From the NCBI GenBank assembly GCA_016869335.1, contig VGEJ01000016.1, positions 1-17,071 of the forward strand: a stretch of 17,071 nt of DNA, written 5' to 3'. A program made the translations under genes and the position numbers. Shown here in pieces: positions 6,531 to 13,886 of the stretch. The notes under the pieces are model-generated. The model saw only the letters and a program-made list of their open reading frames with translations, was not told the DNA's origin and ran no database searches. The number at the start of each line of letters is the position of its first letter. The first letter of the stretch is position 1. The DNA is from Alphaproteobacteria bacterium. Its GTDB lineage: Bacteria; Pseudomonadota; Alphaproteobacteria; VGEJ01.

Positions 6531-7868
6531 ATGAGCCAAACCGCGAGCCTAGGCCTCGGCCCGAACGATCTCGAATCCTACTGGATGCCGTTCACGGCCA
6601 ACCGCCAGTTCAAGTCGCGGCCGCGACTCATCGTCGCCGCGAAGGACATGCACCTGACCACGGCGGACGGCCGCAAGATCATCGACGGCAGCGCCGGGAT
6701 GTGGTGTGTCAACGCCGGCCACTGCCGCGAGACGATCGTCAGGGCGGTGCAGGAGCAGGTGGCGCGGATGGACTATTCCGCACCGTTCCAGGGCGGCCAC
6801 CCCGGACAGTTCGAGGTCGGGGCTCGACTGGCCCTGATGGCGCCAAGCAAGCTCAATCACCTCCTGTTCGCCTGCTCGGGCTCGGAAGCGGTTGACACGG
6901 CGCTCAAGGTGGCCATCGCCTACCACCGGCTGCGCGGCGAGGGAACCCGCACGCGCCTGATCGGCCGCGAGCGGGGCTACCACGGCGTCGGGTTCGGCGG
7001 CACCTCGGTCGGCGGCATGGTGAACAACCGCAAGTTCTTCGGACCGTTGCTGAACGGCGTCGATCACTTGCCGCACACCTATGACCGTTCGAAGATGGCG
7101 TTCAGCCGCGGCCAGCCGGAGTGGGGCGGGCACCTCGCGGACGCCCTCGAAGGGTTAGTCCAGCTGCACGACGCCTCGACGATCGCGGCCGTGATCGTGG
7201 AGCCGATGGCGGGCTCGACCGGCGTGCTCGTGCCGCCGAAGGGCTATCTCGAGCGCCTGCGGGAGCTGTGCACCACACACGGCATCCTGTTGATCTTTGA
7301 CGAGGTCATCACCGGCTTCGGGCGGCTCGGCGCGGGCTTCGCGGCGGAGCGCTTCGGCGTGGTGCCGGACATGATGACGGTGGCCAAAGGCCTGACCAAT
7401 GCCACGGTGCCGATGAGCGCGGTGTTCGTGCGCAACGACATCTACGAGACCTTCCTCGCCGCCGCCCCGGAGAACGCCATCGACCTATTTCACGGCTACA
7501 CCTACTCGGGCCACCCGCTGGCGACCGCGGCGGCCAAGGCGACCCTCGACCTCTATCAGGAGGAGAGGCTGTTCGAGCGCGCCAGGGAACTCGAGCCTTA
7601 TTGGGAGAACGCTATCCACGGCCTTCGCGACTGCCGCCACGTCGTCGATATCCGCAACATTGGCCTGGTCGGCGCGATCGAGCTCGAGCCGCGCCCAGGC
7701 AAGCCGACGGCCCGCGCCTTCGATGTCTTCCTCAAGGGCTTCGACCGCGGGCTCACGTTCCGGATCACCGGCGATACCGTCGCGCTGTCGCCGCCCCTGA
7801 TCATCACGCGGAGCCAGATCGATGAGATCTTCGGCATCCTGCGCGAGGTCATCAACACGGTAGACTGA
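6531..7868 (+). CDS. Omega-amino acid:pyruvate aminotransferase (class III PLP aminotransferase)
   Basis: The 445-residue protein matches beta-alanine/omega-amino acid:pyruvate transaminases, which move the amino group of beta-alanine, other omega-amino acids or amines to pyruvate, giving L-alanine. Visible landmarks are WMPFTANRQFK at 18-28 (substrate pocket), CSGSEAVDTALK at 115-126 (phosphate site), FDEVITGFGR with Asp257 contacting the pyridine nitrogen, and Lys286 in TVAKGLTN forming the Schiff base. The start is the ATG at 6531 with GGGGAG at 6521-6526; an in-frame extension back to 6417 only reads the tail of the cyclase gene. Alanine dehydrogenase lies 80 bases downstream and would recycle the alanine produced. 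The amino donor is inferred from family resemblance only. Confidence 0.87.
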   Translation: MSQTASLGLGPNDLESYWMPFTANRQFKSRPRLIVAAKDMHLTTADGRKIIDGSAGMWCVNAGHCRETIVRAVQEQVARMDYSAPFQGGHPGQFEVGARLALMAPSKLNHLLFACSGSEAVDTALKVAIAYHRLRGEGTRTRLIGRERGYHGVGFGGTSVGGMVNNRKFFGPLLNGVDHLPHTYDRSKMAFSRGQPEWGGHLADALEGLVQLHDASTIAAVIVEPMAGSTGVLVPPKGYLERLRELCTTHGILLIFDEVITGFGRLGAGFAAERFGVVPDMMTVAKGLTNATVPMSAVFVRNDIYETFLAAAPENAIDLFHGYTYSGHPLATAAAKATLDLYQEERLFERARELEPYWENAIHGLRDCRHVVDIRNIGLVGAIELEPRPGKPTARAFDVFLKGFDRGLTFRITGDTVALSPPLIITRSQIDEIFGILREVINTVD

Positions 7869-7886
7869 CGCGCCGGTCGGCGCGTC
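7867..7886 (+). terminator. Perfect 8-bp hairpin at the end of the aminotransferase gene
   Basis: GACGCGCC at 7867-7874 and GGCGCGTC at 7879-7886 pair perfectly around the 4-base loop GGTC. The stem begins inside the stop codon. There is no T run. It may attenuate or stabilise the aminotransferase message before the alanine dehydrogenase gene. Confidence 0.45.
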
Positions 7887-7902
7887 GGCGCGGGAGGATG
7901 GT

Positions 7903-7927
7903 GGGGAATGGCCCCGGGCCGTTCCCC
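7903..7927 (+). promoter_or_regulatory. 11-bp hairpin just before the alanine dehydrogenase ribosome-binding site
   Basis: GGGGAATGGCC (7903-7913) pairs with GGCCGTTCCCC (7917-7927), with one G-T wobble and the 3-base loop CCG. It ends 10 bases before the AGGAG at 7938-7942. With the preceding hairpin it fills the whole gap between the two genes, so it may terminate, protect or tune the downstream message. The function is inferred from position. Confidence 0.4.
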
Positions 7928-7948
7928 TTCGGCATTCAGGAGAAGATC

Positions 7949-9067
7949 ATGCGGATCGGAGTGCCCAAGGAGATCAAGGTTCACGAGTATCGCGTCGGCA
8001 TGACGCCGGCGAGCGTTCGTGAGGCCGTGGCCCGCGGCCACACGGTGCTGGTACAGTCGGGCGCGGGCGCGGCAATCGGTCTCGAGGACACGCATTACGC
8101 CAATGCCGGGGCGCGCGTCTCCGCCGCGGCGGCCGAGATCTTCGGCTCCGCCGACCTGATCGTGAAGGTGAAGGAACCACAACCCGGCGAATGGCGCCAG
8201 TTGCGCGAAGGCCAGGTGCTGTTCACCTATCTCCACCTCGCGCCGGACCCGGCCCAGGCCAAGGGCCTGCAGGAGTCCGAGTGTACCGCGATCGCCTACG
8301 AGACGGTCACCGATGCGCGCGGCGGCCTCCCACTGCTCGCGCCGATGAGCGACGTCGCCGGCCGAATGTCGATCCAGGTCGGTGCCCATTGCCTCGAACT
8401 CGGCCAGGGCGGGCGGGGCATGCTGCTCGGCGGCGTGCCGGGCGTGGCGCCTGCGCGCGTCGTCGTGCTGGGCGGTGGCATCGTCGGCTCCAACGCGGCG
8501 CGCATGTCGGTCGGGCTCGGTGCCCACACCACGGTGGTCGACATCTCGCTTGGCAAGCTCTACGAGCTCGATGCGCTCTACGGCCCGGCGATGAACACGC
8601 TGGCGGCGACGGCCGAGGCGATCGAAGAGCAGGTGCTGGCCGCCGATCTCGTGATCGGCGCGGTGCTGGTAACCGGGGCGGCGGCGCCCAAGCTGGTCAC
8701 CCGGCGCATGGTCGAGCAGATGAAGCGCGGCTCGGTATTGGTGGATGTCGCCATCGATCAGGGCGGCTGCTTCGAGACCAGTCGGCCCACCAGCCATGCC
8801 GAGCCGACCTACGTCGTCGACAGCGTCATCCACTATTGCGTCACCAACATGCCTGGTGCCGTGGCGCGGACATCGACGTTCGCGCTCAACAACGCCACCC
8901 TGCCGTTCATTCTCAAGCTCGCGGACAAGGGCTATCGGCGGGCACTGGAGGACGACCCGCACCTGTGCGCGGGTCTCAACGTGCATCACGGCCAGATCAC
9001 CCACGAGGCGGTCGCCAGAGATCTCGGCTTGCCGTTTCGCGCGCCCCTTGAGGCCCTCGCGCACTAG
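7949..9067 (+). CDS. ald: Alanine dehydrogenase
   Basis: This 372-residue protein is an L-alanine dehydrogenase (NAD), converting L-alanine to pyruvate, ammonia and NADH, or the reverse. Length and residue numbering match the classical enzyme: Arg15 (pyruvate binding), Lys75 in KVKEPQ and catalytic His96 in FTYLHLAPD. The Rossmann motif VVVLGGGIVGSNAA and the loop VDVAIDQGGCFETS also fit. The ATG at 7949 is chosen because MRIGVPKEIK is the standard N-terminus and AGGAG stands 6 bases upstream at 7938-7942; a frame back to 7898 adds 17 unlike residues. Its position behind an alanine-producing aminotransferase suggests a coupled route that regenerates pyruvate and releases ammonia. Confidence 0.95.
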   Translation: MRIGVPKEIKVHEYRVGMTPASVREAVARGHTVLVQSGAGAAIGLEDTHYANAGARVSAAAAEIFGSADLIVKVKEPQPGEWRQLREGQVLFTYLHLAPDPAQAKGLQESECTAIAYETVTDARGGLPLLAPMSDVAGRMSIQVGAHCLELGQGGRGMLLGGVPGVAPARVVVLGGGIVGSNAARMSVGLGAHTTVVDISLGKLYELDALYGPAMNTLAATAEAIEEQVLAADLVIGAVLVTGAAAPKLVTRRMVEQMKRGSVLVDVAIDQGGCFETSRPTSHAEPTYVVDSVIHYCVTNMPGAVARTSTFALNNATLPFILKLADKGYRRALEDDPHLCAGLNVHHGQITHEAVARDLGLPFRAPLEALAH

Positions 9068-9187
9068 TTGTGGGCACGCCCGCCGGGTAGGGGAGCCATC
9101 TGCCAGTTGTGGACTATTGCGCTACGGTAACAACATCTAGTAGGTTCTTCATTCAAGGCCCTAGGCCCTTGAAGAGGAGGTTGCACG

Positions 9188-9559
9188 GTGGAAGGGACGT
9201 GGACGCCGGAGCGCATCACCGTACTCGGCGAACTGTGGGCGGCGGGCGTGCCGACCGCCGAGATCGGCCGCCAGCTTGGCCTGACCAAGAACGCCGTGGT
9301 GGGCAGGGTGCACCGCATGGGGCTTCCGGCGCGGCGCGCGAGTGCCCATCGCGGTAAGCGCCACCTCGGGCCGACCTGCCTGTGGCCCATCGGCGACCCG
9401 GCCGATGCCGACTTCCGCTTTTGCGGCGAGCCGGCGCAGGCAGCGCGCCCCTATTGCGCCGAGCACTGCGCGCTGGCCTACGTCAACCGCGGAGACGGTG
9501 GAACGAAGGAGATTCGCGCACCGGTGGCGGCCGCGGTGCCCACGCCGGCCGAGCTCTAA
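9188..9559 (+). CDS. GcrA family cell cycle regulator (short form)
   Basis: The 123-residue protein has the two GcrA blocks. The N-terminal helix-turn-helix opens TWTPERITVLGELWAAG and continues through GRQLGLTKNAVVGRVHRMGL (28-46). The sigma-70-contacting block is CLWPIGDP at 64-71, then FRFCG, PYCAEH (88-93) and AYVN. In Caulobacter GcrA binds RNA polymerase sigma-70 domain 2 and activates promoters bearing GANTC sites methylated by CcrM. Here the linker between blocks is only about 17 residues, giving a protein clearly shorter than Caulobacter GcrA (about 170 residues). The start is a GTG with AGGAGG at 9175-9180, 7 bases upstream. It could be the genome's main GcrA or a paralogue; the neighbours do not decide this. 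Confidence 0.88.
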   Translation: MEGTWTPERITVLGELWAAGVPTAEIGRQLGLTKNAVVGRVHRMGLPARRASAHRGKRHLGPTCLWPIGDPADADFRFCGEPAQAARPYCAEHCALAYVNRGDGGTKEIRAPVAAAVPTPAEL

Positions 9560-9571
9560 CCCTACCTAGGG

Positions 9572-9590
9572 CGGCGCCTACTAAGCGCCG
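9572..9590. terminator. Hairpin between convergent gcrA-like and terC-like genes
   Basis: CGGCGC at 9572-9577 pairs with GCGCCG at 9585-9590 around a 7-base loop, and the stem can extend by one wobble and one G-C pair. It overlaps the last codons of the minus-strand gene and lies 13 bases after the plus-strand stop. It could serve both transcripts, though no T run is present. Confidence 0.35.
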
Positions 9591-10213
9591 TCGATCAGCC
9601 CATCGATGGCCGGCTCGACGTCGAGCGAGCCGCGGTAGATCATGCTGAACGCCACGTAGGCGACGATCACCACGCCGATGTAGGCGAGCCAGCGGTAGCG
9701 GCCGATCAGGCCGGCAATAAAGCCCGAGGCCGCTCCCATCAGGGCGACCGACAGGACCAACCCCACGATCAGTACCCACACGTGGTCGCGCGCCGCGCCG
9801 GCCACCGCGAGGACGTTGTCGAGCGACATGGAGATGTCGGCGATGACGATCTGCCACAGCGCCGCGCGCGTCGAAGCGCGGCCTTGCAGCTTGGTCGGCG
9901 GCTCTTCGGGCTCGCGCGCCGGGCCGGCGCGGAGGTCGCGCCACATCCGCCAAGCCACCCAGAGCAGGAGGATGCCCCCCGCCAGGGTCAGTCCGATGAT
10001 GGTCAGGAGCTGCGTCGCGACCACCGCGAAGACGATGCGGCAAGCCGTCGCTACCACGATGCCGAGCACGATCACGCGGAGCCGATGTTCGACCGGCACG
10101 CGCGATGCGGCGAGCCCAACCACGATGGCGTTGTCACCCGCCAGCGTGATGTCGATGAGCACGACGGTGGCCAGCGCCGTCAGCTCCGCCACCAAGTCAG
10201 CGTCGAACGGCAT
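9581..10213 (-). CDS. TerC family integral membrane protein (YjbE-like)
   Basis: This 210-residue protein has about seven hydrophobic helices and the two acidic membrane motifs of the TerC family: DITLAGDNAIV (Asp21, Asp27, Asn28) and ADISMSLDNVLAVAG (Asp126, Asp132, Asn133). A charged cytoplasmic loop lies at about 89-118. TerC proteins are linked to metal-ion efflux, manganese in particular for some relatives, and to tellurite resistance; the transported ion here is not determined. The ATG at 10213 has GAGGG four to five bases upstream. It follows radC on the same strand by 36 bases and may be the last gene of the sfsA-map-radC transcript. The two halves are internal duplicates, as is normal for the family. 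Confidence 0.85.
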   Translation of the reverse strand: MPFDADLVAELTALATVVLIDITLAGDNAIVVGLAASRVPVEHRLRVIVLGIVVATACRIVFAVVATQLLTIIGLTLAGGILLLWVAWRMWRDLRAGPAREPEEPPTKLQGRASTRAALWQIVIADISMSLDNVLAVAGAARDHVWVLIVGLVLSVALMGAASGFIAGLIGRYRWLAYIGVVIVAYVAFSMIYRGSLDVEPAIDGLIDGA

Positions 10214-10249
10214 CCGCCCTCATCATGTCCGCGGCTGGCGCGCCCAGGC

Positions 10250-10945
10250 TTACAAAAGGCCCAGCGACTTGAACGATGCCTGCCCACGCCGCCCGACGAC
10301 GACATGGTCGTGCACGCTGATGCCGAGGCTGCGCGCCGCCTCGACGACTTGCCGCGTGATCTCGATATCGGAGCGGCTGGGGGTCGGATCGCCGCTCGGG
10401 TGGTTGTGTACCAGGATAAGCGCCGTCGCGCCGAGGTCGAGCGCGCGTTTGACCACCTCGCGTGGGTAGACCGGGGTGTGATCGACGGTCCCCCGCTGCT
10501 GCTGCTCGTCGGCGATCAACGCATTCTTGCGATCGAGGAACAGCACCCGGAAGTGCTCAACGGTGGAGCTCGCCATGCGTGCCTGGCAGTATTCGAGCAC
10601 GGCCTGCCAGGACGATAGGACATCGCGCGACATGATGCGCGCGCGCAGCAGCTCGAGCGCCGCCGCCTGCACCACCTTGAGCGACGCGATCGTGCTCTCT
10701 CCCACGCCCGCGACGGCGCGCAGCCGCTCCGGCTCGGCGCTGATCACCTCGGCAAAGCTGCCGAAGGTCTGTATCAGCAGCTTGGCGAGCGGCTTGAGGT
10801 CACCGCGCGGGCGCCCGCCGAACAGAACCAACTCAAGCAACTCGTAGTCGGCGAGCCCATCGGTCCCCGCCTTCAGGAAGCGCGCGCGCAGGCGCTCGCG
10901 ATGGCCCAGGCAGTGCGGCGCGTCAACCTGCTCGCCCTCGCTCAA
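10250..10945 (-). CDS. radC: RadC family protein (JAB/MPN domain)
   Basis: The 231-residue protein has the RadC (UPF0758) layout: an N-terminal GHRERLRARFL segment, a helix-hairpin-helix region around 66-92 (LRAVAGVGESTIASLK), and a JAB1/MPN metalloprotease-like domain from about 108. The zinc motif is complete: Glu130, His180, His182 and Asp193 in VHNHPSGDPTPSRSD. RadC was once linked to DNA repair, but its biochemical role is still unclear. The start is a TTG at 10945 that overlaps the map stop codon (TTGA), with no ATG or GTG nearby that would keep the N-terminus. Translation is therefore probably coupled to map. Confidence 0.9.
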   Translation of the reverse strand: MSEGEQVDAPHCLGHRERLRARFLKAGTDGLADYELLELVLFGGRPRGDLKPLAKLLIQTFGSFAEVISAEPERLRAVAGVGESTIASLKVVQAAALELLRARIMSRDVLSSWQAVLEYCQARMASSTVEHFRVLFLDRKNALIADEQQQRGTVDHTPVYPREVVKRALDLGATALILVHNHPSGDPTPSRSDIEITRQVVEAARSLGISVHDHVVVGRRGQASFKSLGLL

Positions 10946-11766
10946 GGCCGGCCCGGCCTATGACGCGCGGCCGGCGAGAGCGTAAACACCTCGCAGCCGT
11001 CGGCCGTGACCCCGATGGTGTGCTCGAACTGGGCCGATAGCGATCGGTCCTTGGTCACGGCCGTCCAGCCATCGCTGAGGATCTTCACCTGCCAGCGCCC
11101 GAGATTGATCATCGGCTCGACCGTGAAGATCATGCCGGGGCGCAGCTCAAGACCCGTGCCCGCGGCGCCGAAATGCATCACGTTTGGCGCGTCGTGGAAC
11201 ACGCGGCCGATGCCATGGCCGCAGAAGTCACGCACCACCGAGCAACGGTGCGCCTCGGCATAGGCCTGGATCCCATGGCCAACATCGCCCAGCCGCGCCC
11301 CCGGCCGAACCCGGCCGATACCCCGCATCATCGCCTCGTAGGTGACGTCGATCAGCCGCTGCGCCTTGATCGGAATCGCGCCGACCCCGTAGGTGCGGTT
11401 GGTGTCGCCGTGCCAGCCATCGATGACCACCGTGACGTCGATATTGACGATGTCGCCTTCCCGTAACCGCTTCTCGCCGGGGATGCCGTGACACACCACG
11501 TGGTTGACCGAGGTGCACACCGACTTGGGGAAGCCGCGGTAGTAAAGTGGCGCCGGCTGCGCGCCCCGCTCGACGATGAAGCGGTGGCAGAGCGCGTCGA
11601 GGTGATCGGTCGTGACGCCGGGCCGCACGTGCGCCTCGATGTAGTCGAGCACCTCGGCGGCAAGGCGGCCGGCGCGGCGCATCCCAGCGAACGCCTCGGG
11701 CCCGTGGATCTTGACCTCGCCCGTGTTGCGCACGGGGGCATCCGTCTGATCGATGTAACCGGCCAT
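10942..11766 (-). CDS. map: Type I methionine aminopeptidase
   Basis: The 274-residue enzyme removes the initiator methionine from nascent cytosolic proteins and is normally essential. All five metal ligands of the pita-bread fold are visible: Asp110 (IVNIDVT), Asp121 (WHGDTNRT), His184 (GHGIGRVFH), Glu217 (FTVEPM) and Glu248 (AQFEHT). His93 in CHGIP is also present. Length is slightly over the E. coli enzyme because of about 12 extra N-terminal residues and a Pro/Arg-rich tail after VFTL. The start is the ATG at 11766, 18 bases after the sfsA stop. Its last four bases overlap the start of radC. A GACTC (GANTC) site lies in the sfsA-map gap at 11776-11780. Confidence 0.95.
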   Translation of the reverse strand: MAGYIDQTDAPVRNTGEVKIHGPEAFAGMRRAGRLAAEVLDYIEAHVRPGVTTDHLDALCHRFIVERGAQPAPLYYRGFPKSVCTSVNHVVCHGIPGEKRLREGDIVNIDVTVVIDGWHGDTNRTYGVGAIPIKAQRLIDVTYEAMMRGIGRVRPGARLGDVGHGIQAYAEAHRCSVVRDFCGHGIGRVFHDAPNVMHFGAAGTGLELRPGMIFTVEPMINLGRWQVKILSDGWTAVTKDRSLSAQFEHTIGVTADGCEVFTLSPAARHRPGRP

Positions 11767-11784
11767 GTCCGATCCGACTCTAGG

Positions 11785-12483
11785 CTATCCCGATGGCAGC
11801 GCGCGCCCCAGCACGATCGCCCGCGGCGAGATGCGGCAGGCATAGCACAGAACCTCGACGCCGCGCGATACGGCGGCGCCCAAGGCCGCCGCGTACGCCG
11901 GATCGATGTCGGCGGCGAGCGCGAAACGGACGCAGTCGGTGCGTTGCACCAGGTACAGCATCACCGCGCGCTTGCCCGCATGAGCGGCCTGGGCCAAGAC
12001 CCCGAGGTGCTTGCGCCCGCGATCGGTCACGGAATCAGGGAACTCGGCCAGGCCGTGGACCCGGCTGAGATGGACATTCTTGACCTCGACATAGCACTCC
12101 GGCCGCGCCGCCGCCGTGAGGCGGAAGTCGAGTCGAGACGCGTCACCGACGCGAACCTCGCGCTGGATGTGGTCATAGCCGGCCAGCGCGTCAATGCGCC
12201 GCTGCGCCAGCGCCTCGGCGACGATCGTGTTGGGGTTCTGCGCATTGATGCCCACCAAACCGCGGCCCACACGGATCAACTCCCACGTATAGGCGAGGCG
12301 CCGCGCCTCGGTGGCGGCGGGTTGCAACCAGATCTCCGAGCCGGGCTCAGCGACGCCGAGCATGGCCCCGGGGTTAGGGCAATGGGCGGTGACTCTCTCG
12401 CCGCTCGCCAGCACCGCATCGCACAAGAACCGCTTGTAGCGCCGCGCCAGCGTCGCGCGGACGAGAGGACTGAGGAAACGCAC
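11785..12483 (-). CDS. sfsA: SfsA, sugar fermentation stimulation protein homolog
   Basis: The 232-residue protein shows the full SfsA signature: an N-terminal OB-like part with LARRYKRFL at 12-20, HCPNPGAM at 34-41, the NPNTIVAEAL stretch, and the nuclease-like core segment YVEVKNVHL. SfsA is a predicted DNA-binding/nuclease-fold protein named for effects on maltose metabolism in E. coli; its true activity is uncertain. The start is a GTG at 12483 with no Shine-Dalgarno sequence and a possible -10 element only five bases upstream, which would give a leaderless message. It is first in a minus-strand block followed by map and radC. Confidence 0.92.
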   Translation of the reverse strand: MRFLSPLVRATLARRYKRFLCDAVLASGERVTAHCPNPGAMLGVAEPGSEIWLQPAATEARRLAYTWELIRVGRGLVGINAQNPNTIVAEALAQRRIDALAGYDHIQREVRVGDASRLDFRLTAAARPECYVEVKNVHLSRVHGLAEFPDSVTDRGRKHLGVLAQAAHAGKRAVMLYLVQRTDCVRFALAADIDPAYAAALGAAVSRGVEVLCYACRISPRAIVLGRALPSG

Positions 12484-12488
12484 ACGGC

Positions 12489-12518
12489 ACCTTAGCGCCC
12501 GCCGCGAGCCTGGGGCAA
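12489..12518 (-). promoter_or_regulatory. Candidate promoter of sfsA (leaderless layout)
   Basis: On the minus strand, TTGCCC (12518-12513) and TAAGGT (12494-12489) are spaced by 18 bases. The -10 ends 5 bases before the GTG start, so transcription would begin at or next to the start codon. Confidence 0.3.
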
Positions 12519-12577
12519 CTGCACCCGAGCGTCGCCGTCGTGCGCGCCGCGCGCGCTGTTATTGGTGGCCGCCATGC

Positions 12578-12583
12578 TATAAA
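12578..12583 (+). promoter_or_regulatory. TATAAA element upstream of the cinA-like gene
   Basis: An isolated A/T run, CTATAAAAAG, in very GC-rich DNA supplies TATAAA 23 bases before the ATG. No good -35 hexamer is seen at 16-18 bases upstream (GCTGTT at 12555-12560 is the best match), so the assignment as -10 box is tentative. Confidence 0.3.
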
Positions 12584-12606
12584 AAGAGGCCGTCCGCGGC
12601 AGTGCC

Positions 12607-13353
12607 ATGACCGAGCCCGCGCCCACCGCCAGCGTCATCGTCATCGGCAACGAGATCCTGTCCGGGCGAACCCAGGACACGAACCTCGCCTACCTCGCGG
12701 CCGGCCTGGTGGCGCAGGGCATCCGCCTCAGCGAGGCACGCATCGTTCCCGATAGCGAAGCCGCCATCGTCGGCGCGGTGAACGCGTGTCGCGCCCGCGA
12801 CGACTATGTGTTCACGACCGGCGGGATCGGCCCGACGCACGATGACATCACGGCCGCCGCCATGGCCAAGGCCTTCGGCGTGCCGCTTCGCCTCGATCCG
12901 GAGGCGTACCGGCGGCTGCAGGTGCACTACGGTCGTGCCGATATCAACGCGGCACGGTTGCGCATGGCACACGTGCCCGAGGGCGCACGGTTGATCGACA
13001 ACCCAGTCAGTGCCGCGCCCGGCTTCCAGCTCGGCAACGTCTACGTGCTGGCCGGCGTTCCACGCATCATGCAGGCCATGTTCGATGGCCTCCGCCGCGG
13101 CCTTCGCCGCGGCCCCGCGATCTACTCGCGCACGATCACGGCCGATCTCCCGGAGGGCGAGATGGCGGCACCGCTCGCTGCGGTGCAGGAGCGGTTTCCC
13201 GAGGTCGAGATCGGCTCCTACCCCTATTTCCGCCAGGGCAGGCTCGGCGCCAGCATCGTGCTGCGCGCCACCGATGCCCAGCGGCTCGCCAGCGCCGCCG
13301 AGGCGGTGCGGACGTTCATGCATGCGCTCGGCGGCGCGCCGATCGAGGCGTGA
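12607..13353 (+). CDS. CinA N-terminal-type MoaB/Mog (molybdopterin-binding fold) protein
   Basis: This 248-residue protein is the stand-alone MoCF/Mog-like domain found at the N-terminus of CinA (COG1058). Motifs are IGNEILSG at 13-20, DTNLAYLA at 24-31 and TTGGIGPTHDD at 70-80. It lacks the C-terminal nicotinamide-nucleotide amidohydrolase domain of full CinA. In CinA this N-domain carries pyrophosphatase activity on ADP-ribose-type nucleotides; whether the stand-alone form does the same is inference. The ATG at 12607 lacks a clear Shine-Dalgarno sequence. It is divergent from sfsA across 123 bases and is followed by a GNAT gene at a TGATG overlap. Confidence 0.87.
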   Translation: MTEPAPTASVIVIGNEILSGRTQDTNLAYLAAGLVAQGIRLSEARIVPDSEAAIVGAVNACRARDDYVFTTGGIGPTHDDITAAAMAKAFGVPLRLDPEAYRRLQVHYGRADINAARLRMAHVPEGARLIDNPVSAAPGFQLGNVYVLAGVPRIMQAMFDGLRRGLRRGPAIYSRTITADLPEGEMAAPLAAVQERFPEVEIGSYPYFRQGRLGASIVLRATDAQRLASAAEAVRTFMHALGGAPIEA

Positions 13354-13886
13354 TGGTTGCGCTGATCCGCCCCGCGGTCCTTGCCGACGCGGCGCGCCTC
13401 GGCAAGGTGCACGTCGAGATCTGGCAGGCGTGCTATCGCGGCATTCTGTCCGGCCCCTACCTCGACTCGCTCTCCGATGTCCGGCACGCCGCGTTCTGGG
13501 CGCGCATTCTCGACGATTCGGACCGGGCCGAGGGCGTATTCGTCGCCGAGTCGCAAGCGGAGGGCGTGGTCGGCTTCGCCGACAGCGGCCCCGAGCGGGG
13601 TGGCGCGCCGGGCTGGGGCGAGGTGATGGCGCTCTACCTGCTGCCGACCTGGCAGCGCCGGGGGCTCGGCCGCCGGCTGGTGGCGGCGTGCTCGGAGCAC
13701 CTCCTGCACGGCGGTCACGATGCGCTGGCGATCTGGGCGCTGCGCGACAACCCGGCGCGCCGCTTCTACGAGGCGATCAAGGGCCGCGCTGCCGAGACCC
13801 GGCCGACCCGGATCGGCGGCGCGGTGCTGATCGAGCAGTGCTACCGCTGGGCCGACATCACCGTGCCGCTCAACCTCGACTACTGA
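13353..13886 (+). CDS. GNAT family N-acetyltransferase
   Basis: This 177-residue protein has the GNAT fold: the opening IRPAVLADAARLGKVHVEIW, the VAES..EGVVGFAD beta pair, the acetyl-CoA pyrophosphate loop QRRGLGRRL (101-109), and the NPARRFYE block (133-140). It should transfer an acetyl group to an amine on an unknown substrate. The ATG at 13353 overlaps the previous stop as TGATG, with GAGG at 13345-13348; a GTG three bases earlier would be too close to that ribosome-binding site. Coupling with the cinA-like gene implies co-expression. Its 3' end overlaps the minus-strand glycosylase gene by 17 bases. Confidence 0.87.
   Translation: MVALIRPAVLADAARLGKVHVEIWQACYRGILSGPYLDSLSDVRHAAFWARILDDSDRAEGVFVAESQAEGVVGFADSGPERGGAPGWGEVMALYLLPTWQRRGLGRRLVAACSEHLLHGGHDALAIWALRDNPARRFYEAIKGRAAETRPTRIGGAVLIEQCYRWADITVPLNLDY

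Noticed and set aside
7598..9064. Minus-strand open frame of 488 codons opposite ald
   Set aside because: It is the antisense shadow of GC-rich ald and the end of the aminotransferase gene. It has Arg/His/Asp-rich composition and no domain, while the plus strand has complete catalytic motifs.
9066..9150. Promoter for the gcrA-like gene (TTGTGG at 9107-9112 and nearby A/T-rich bases)
   Set aside because: No -10 hexamer at an acceptable spacing; GTTGTGG occurs twice in the gap (about 9067 and 9106), but the repeat is too short to interpret.
9782..10618. Plus-strand open frame of 278 codons across terC and radC
   Set aside because: It is antisense to two well-supported genes and crosses their boundary; its composition is unlike a protein.
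12577..13323. Minus-strand open frame of 248 codons opposite the cinA-like gene
   Set aside because: Antisense shadow of a gene with clear GNEILSG and GGIGPTHDD motifs.
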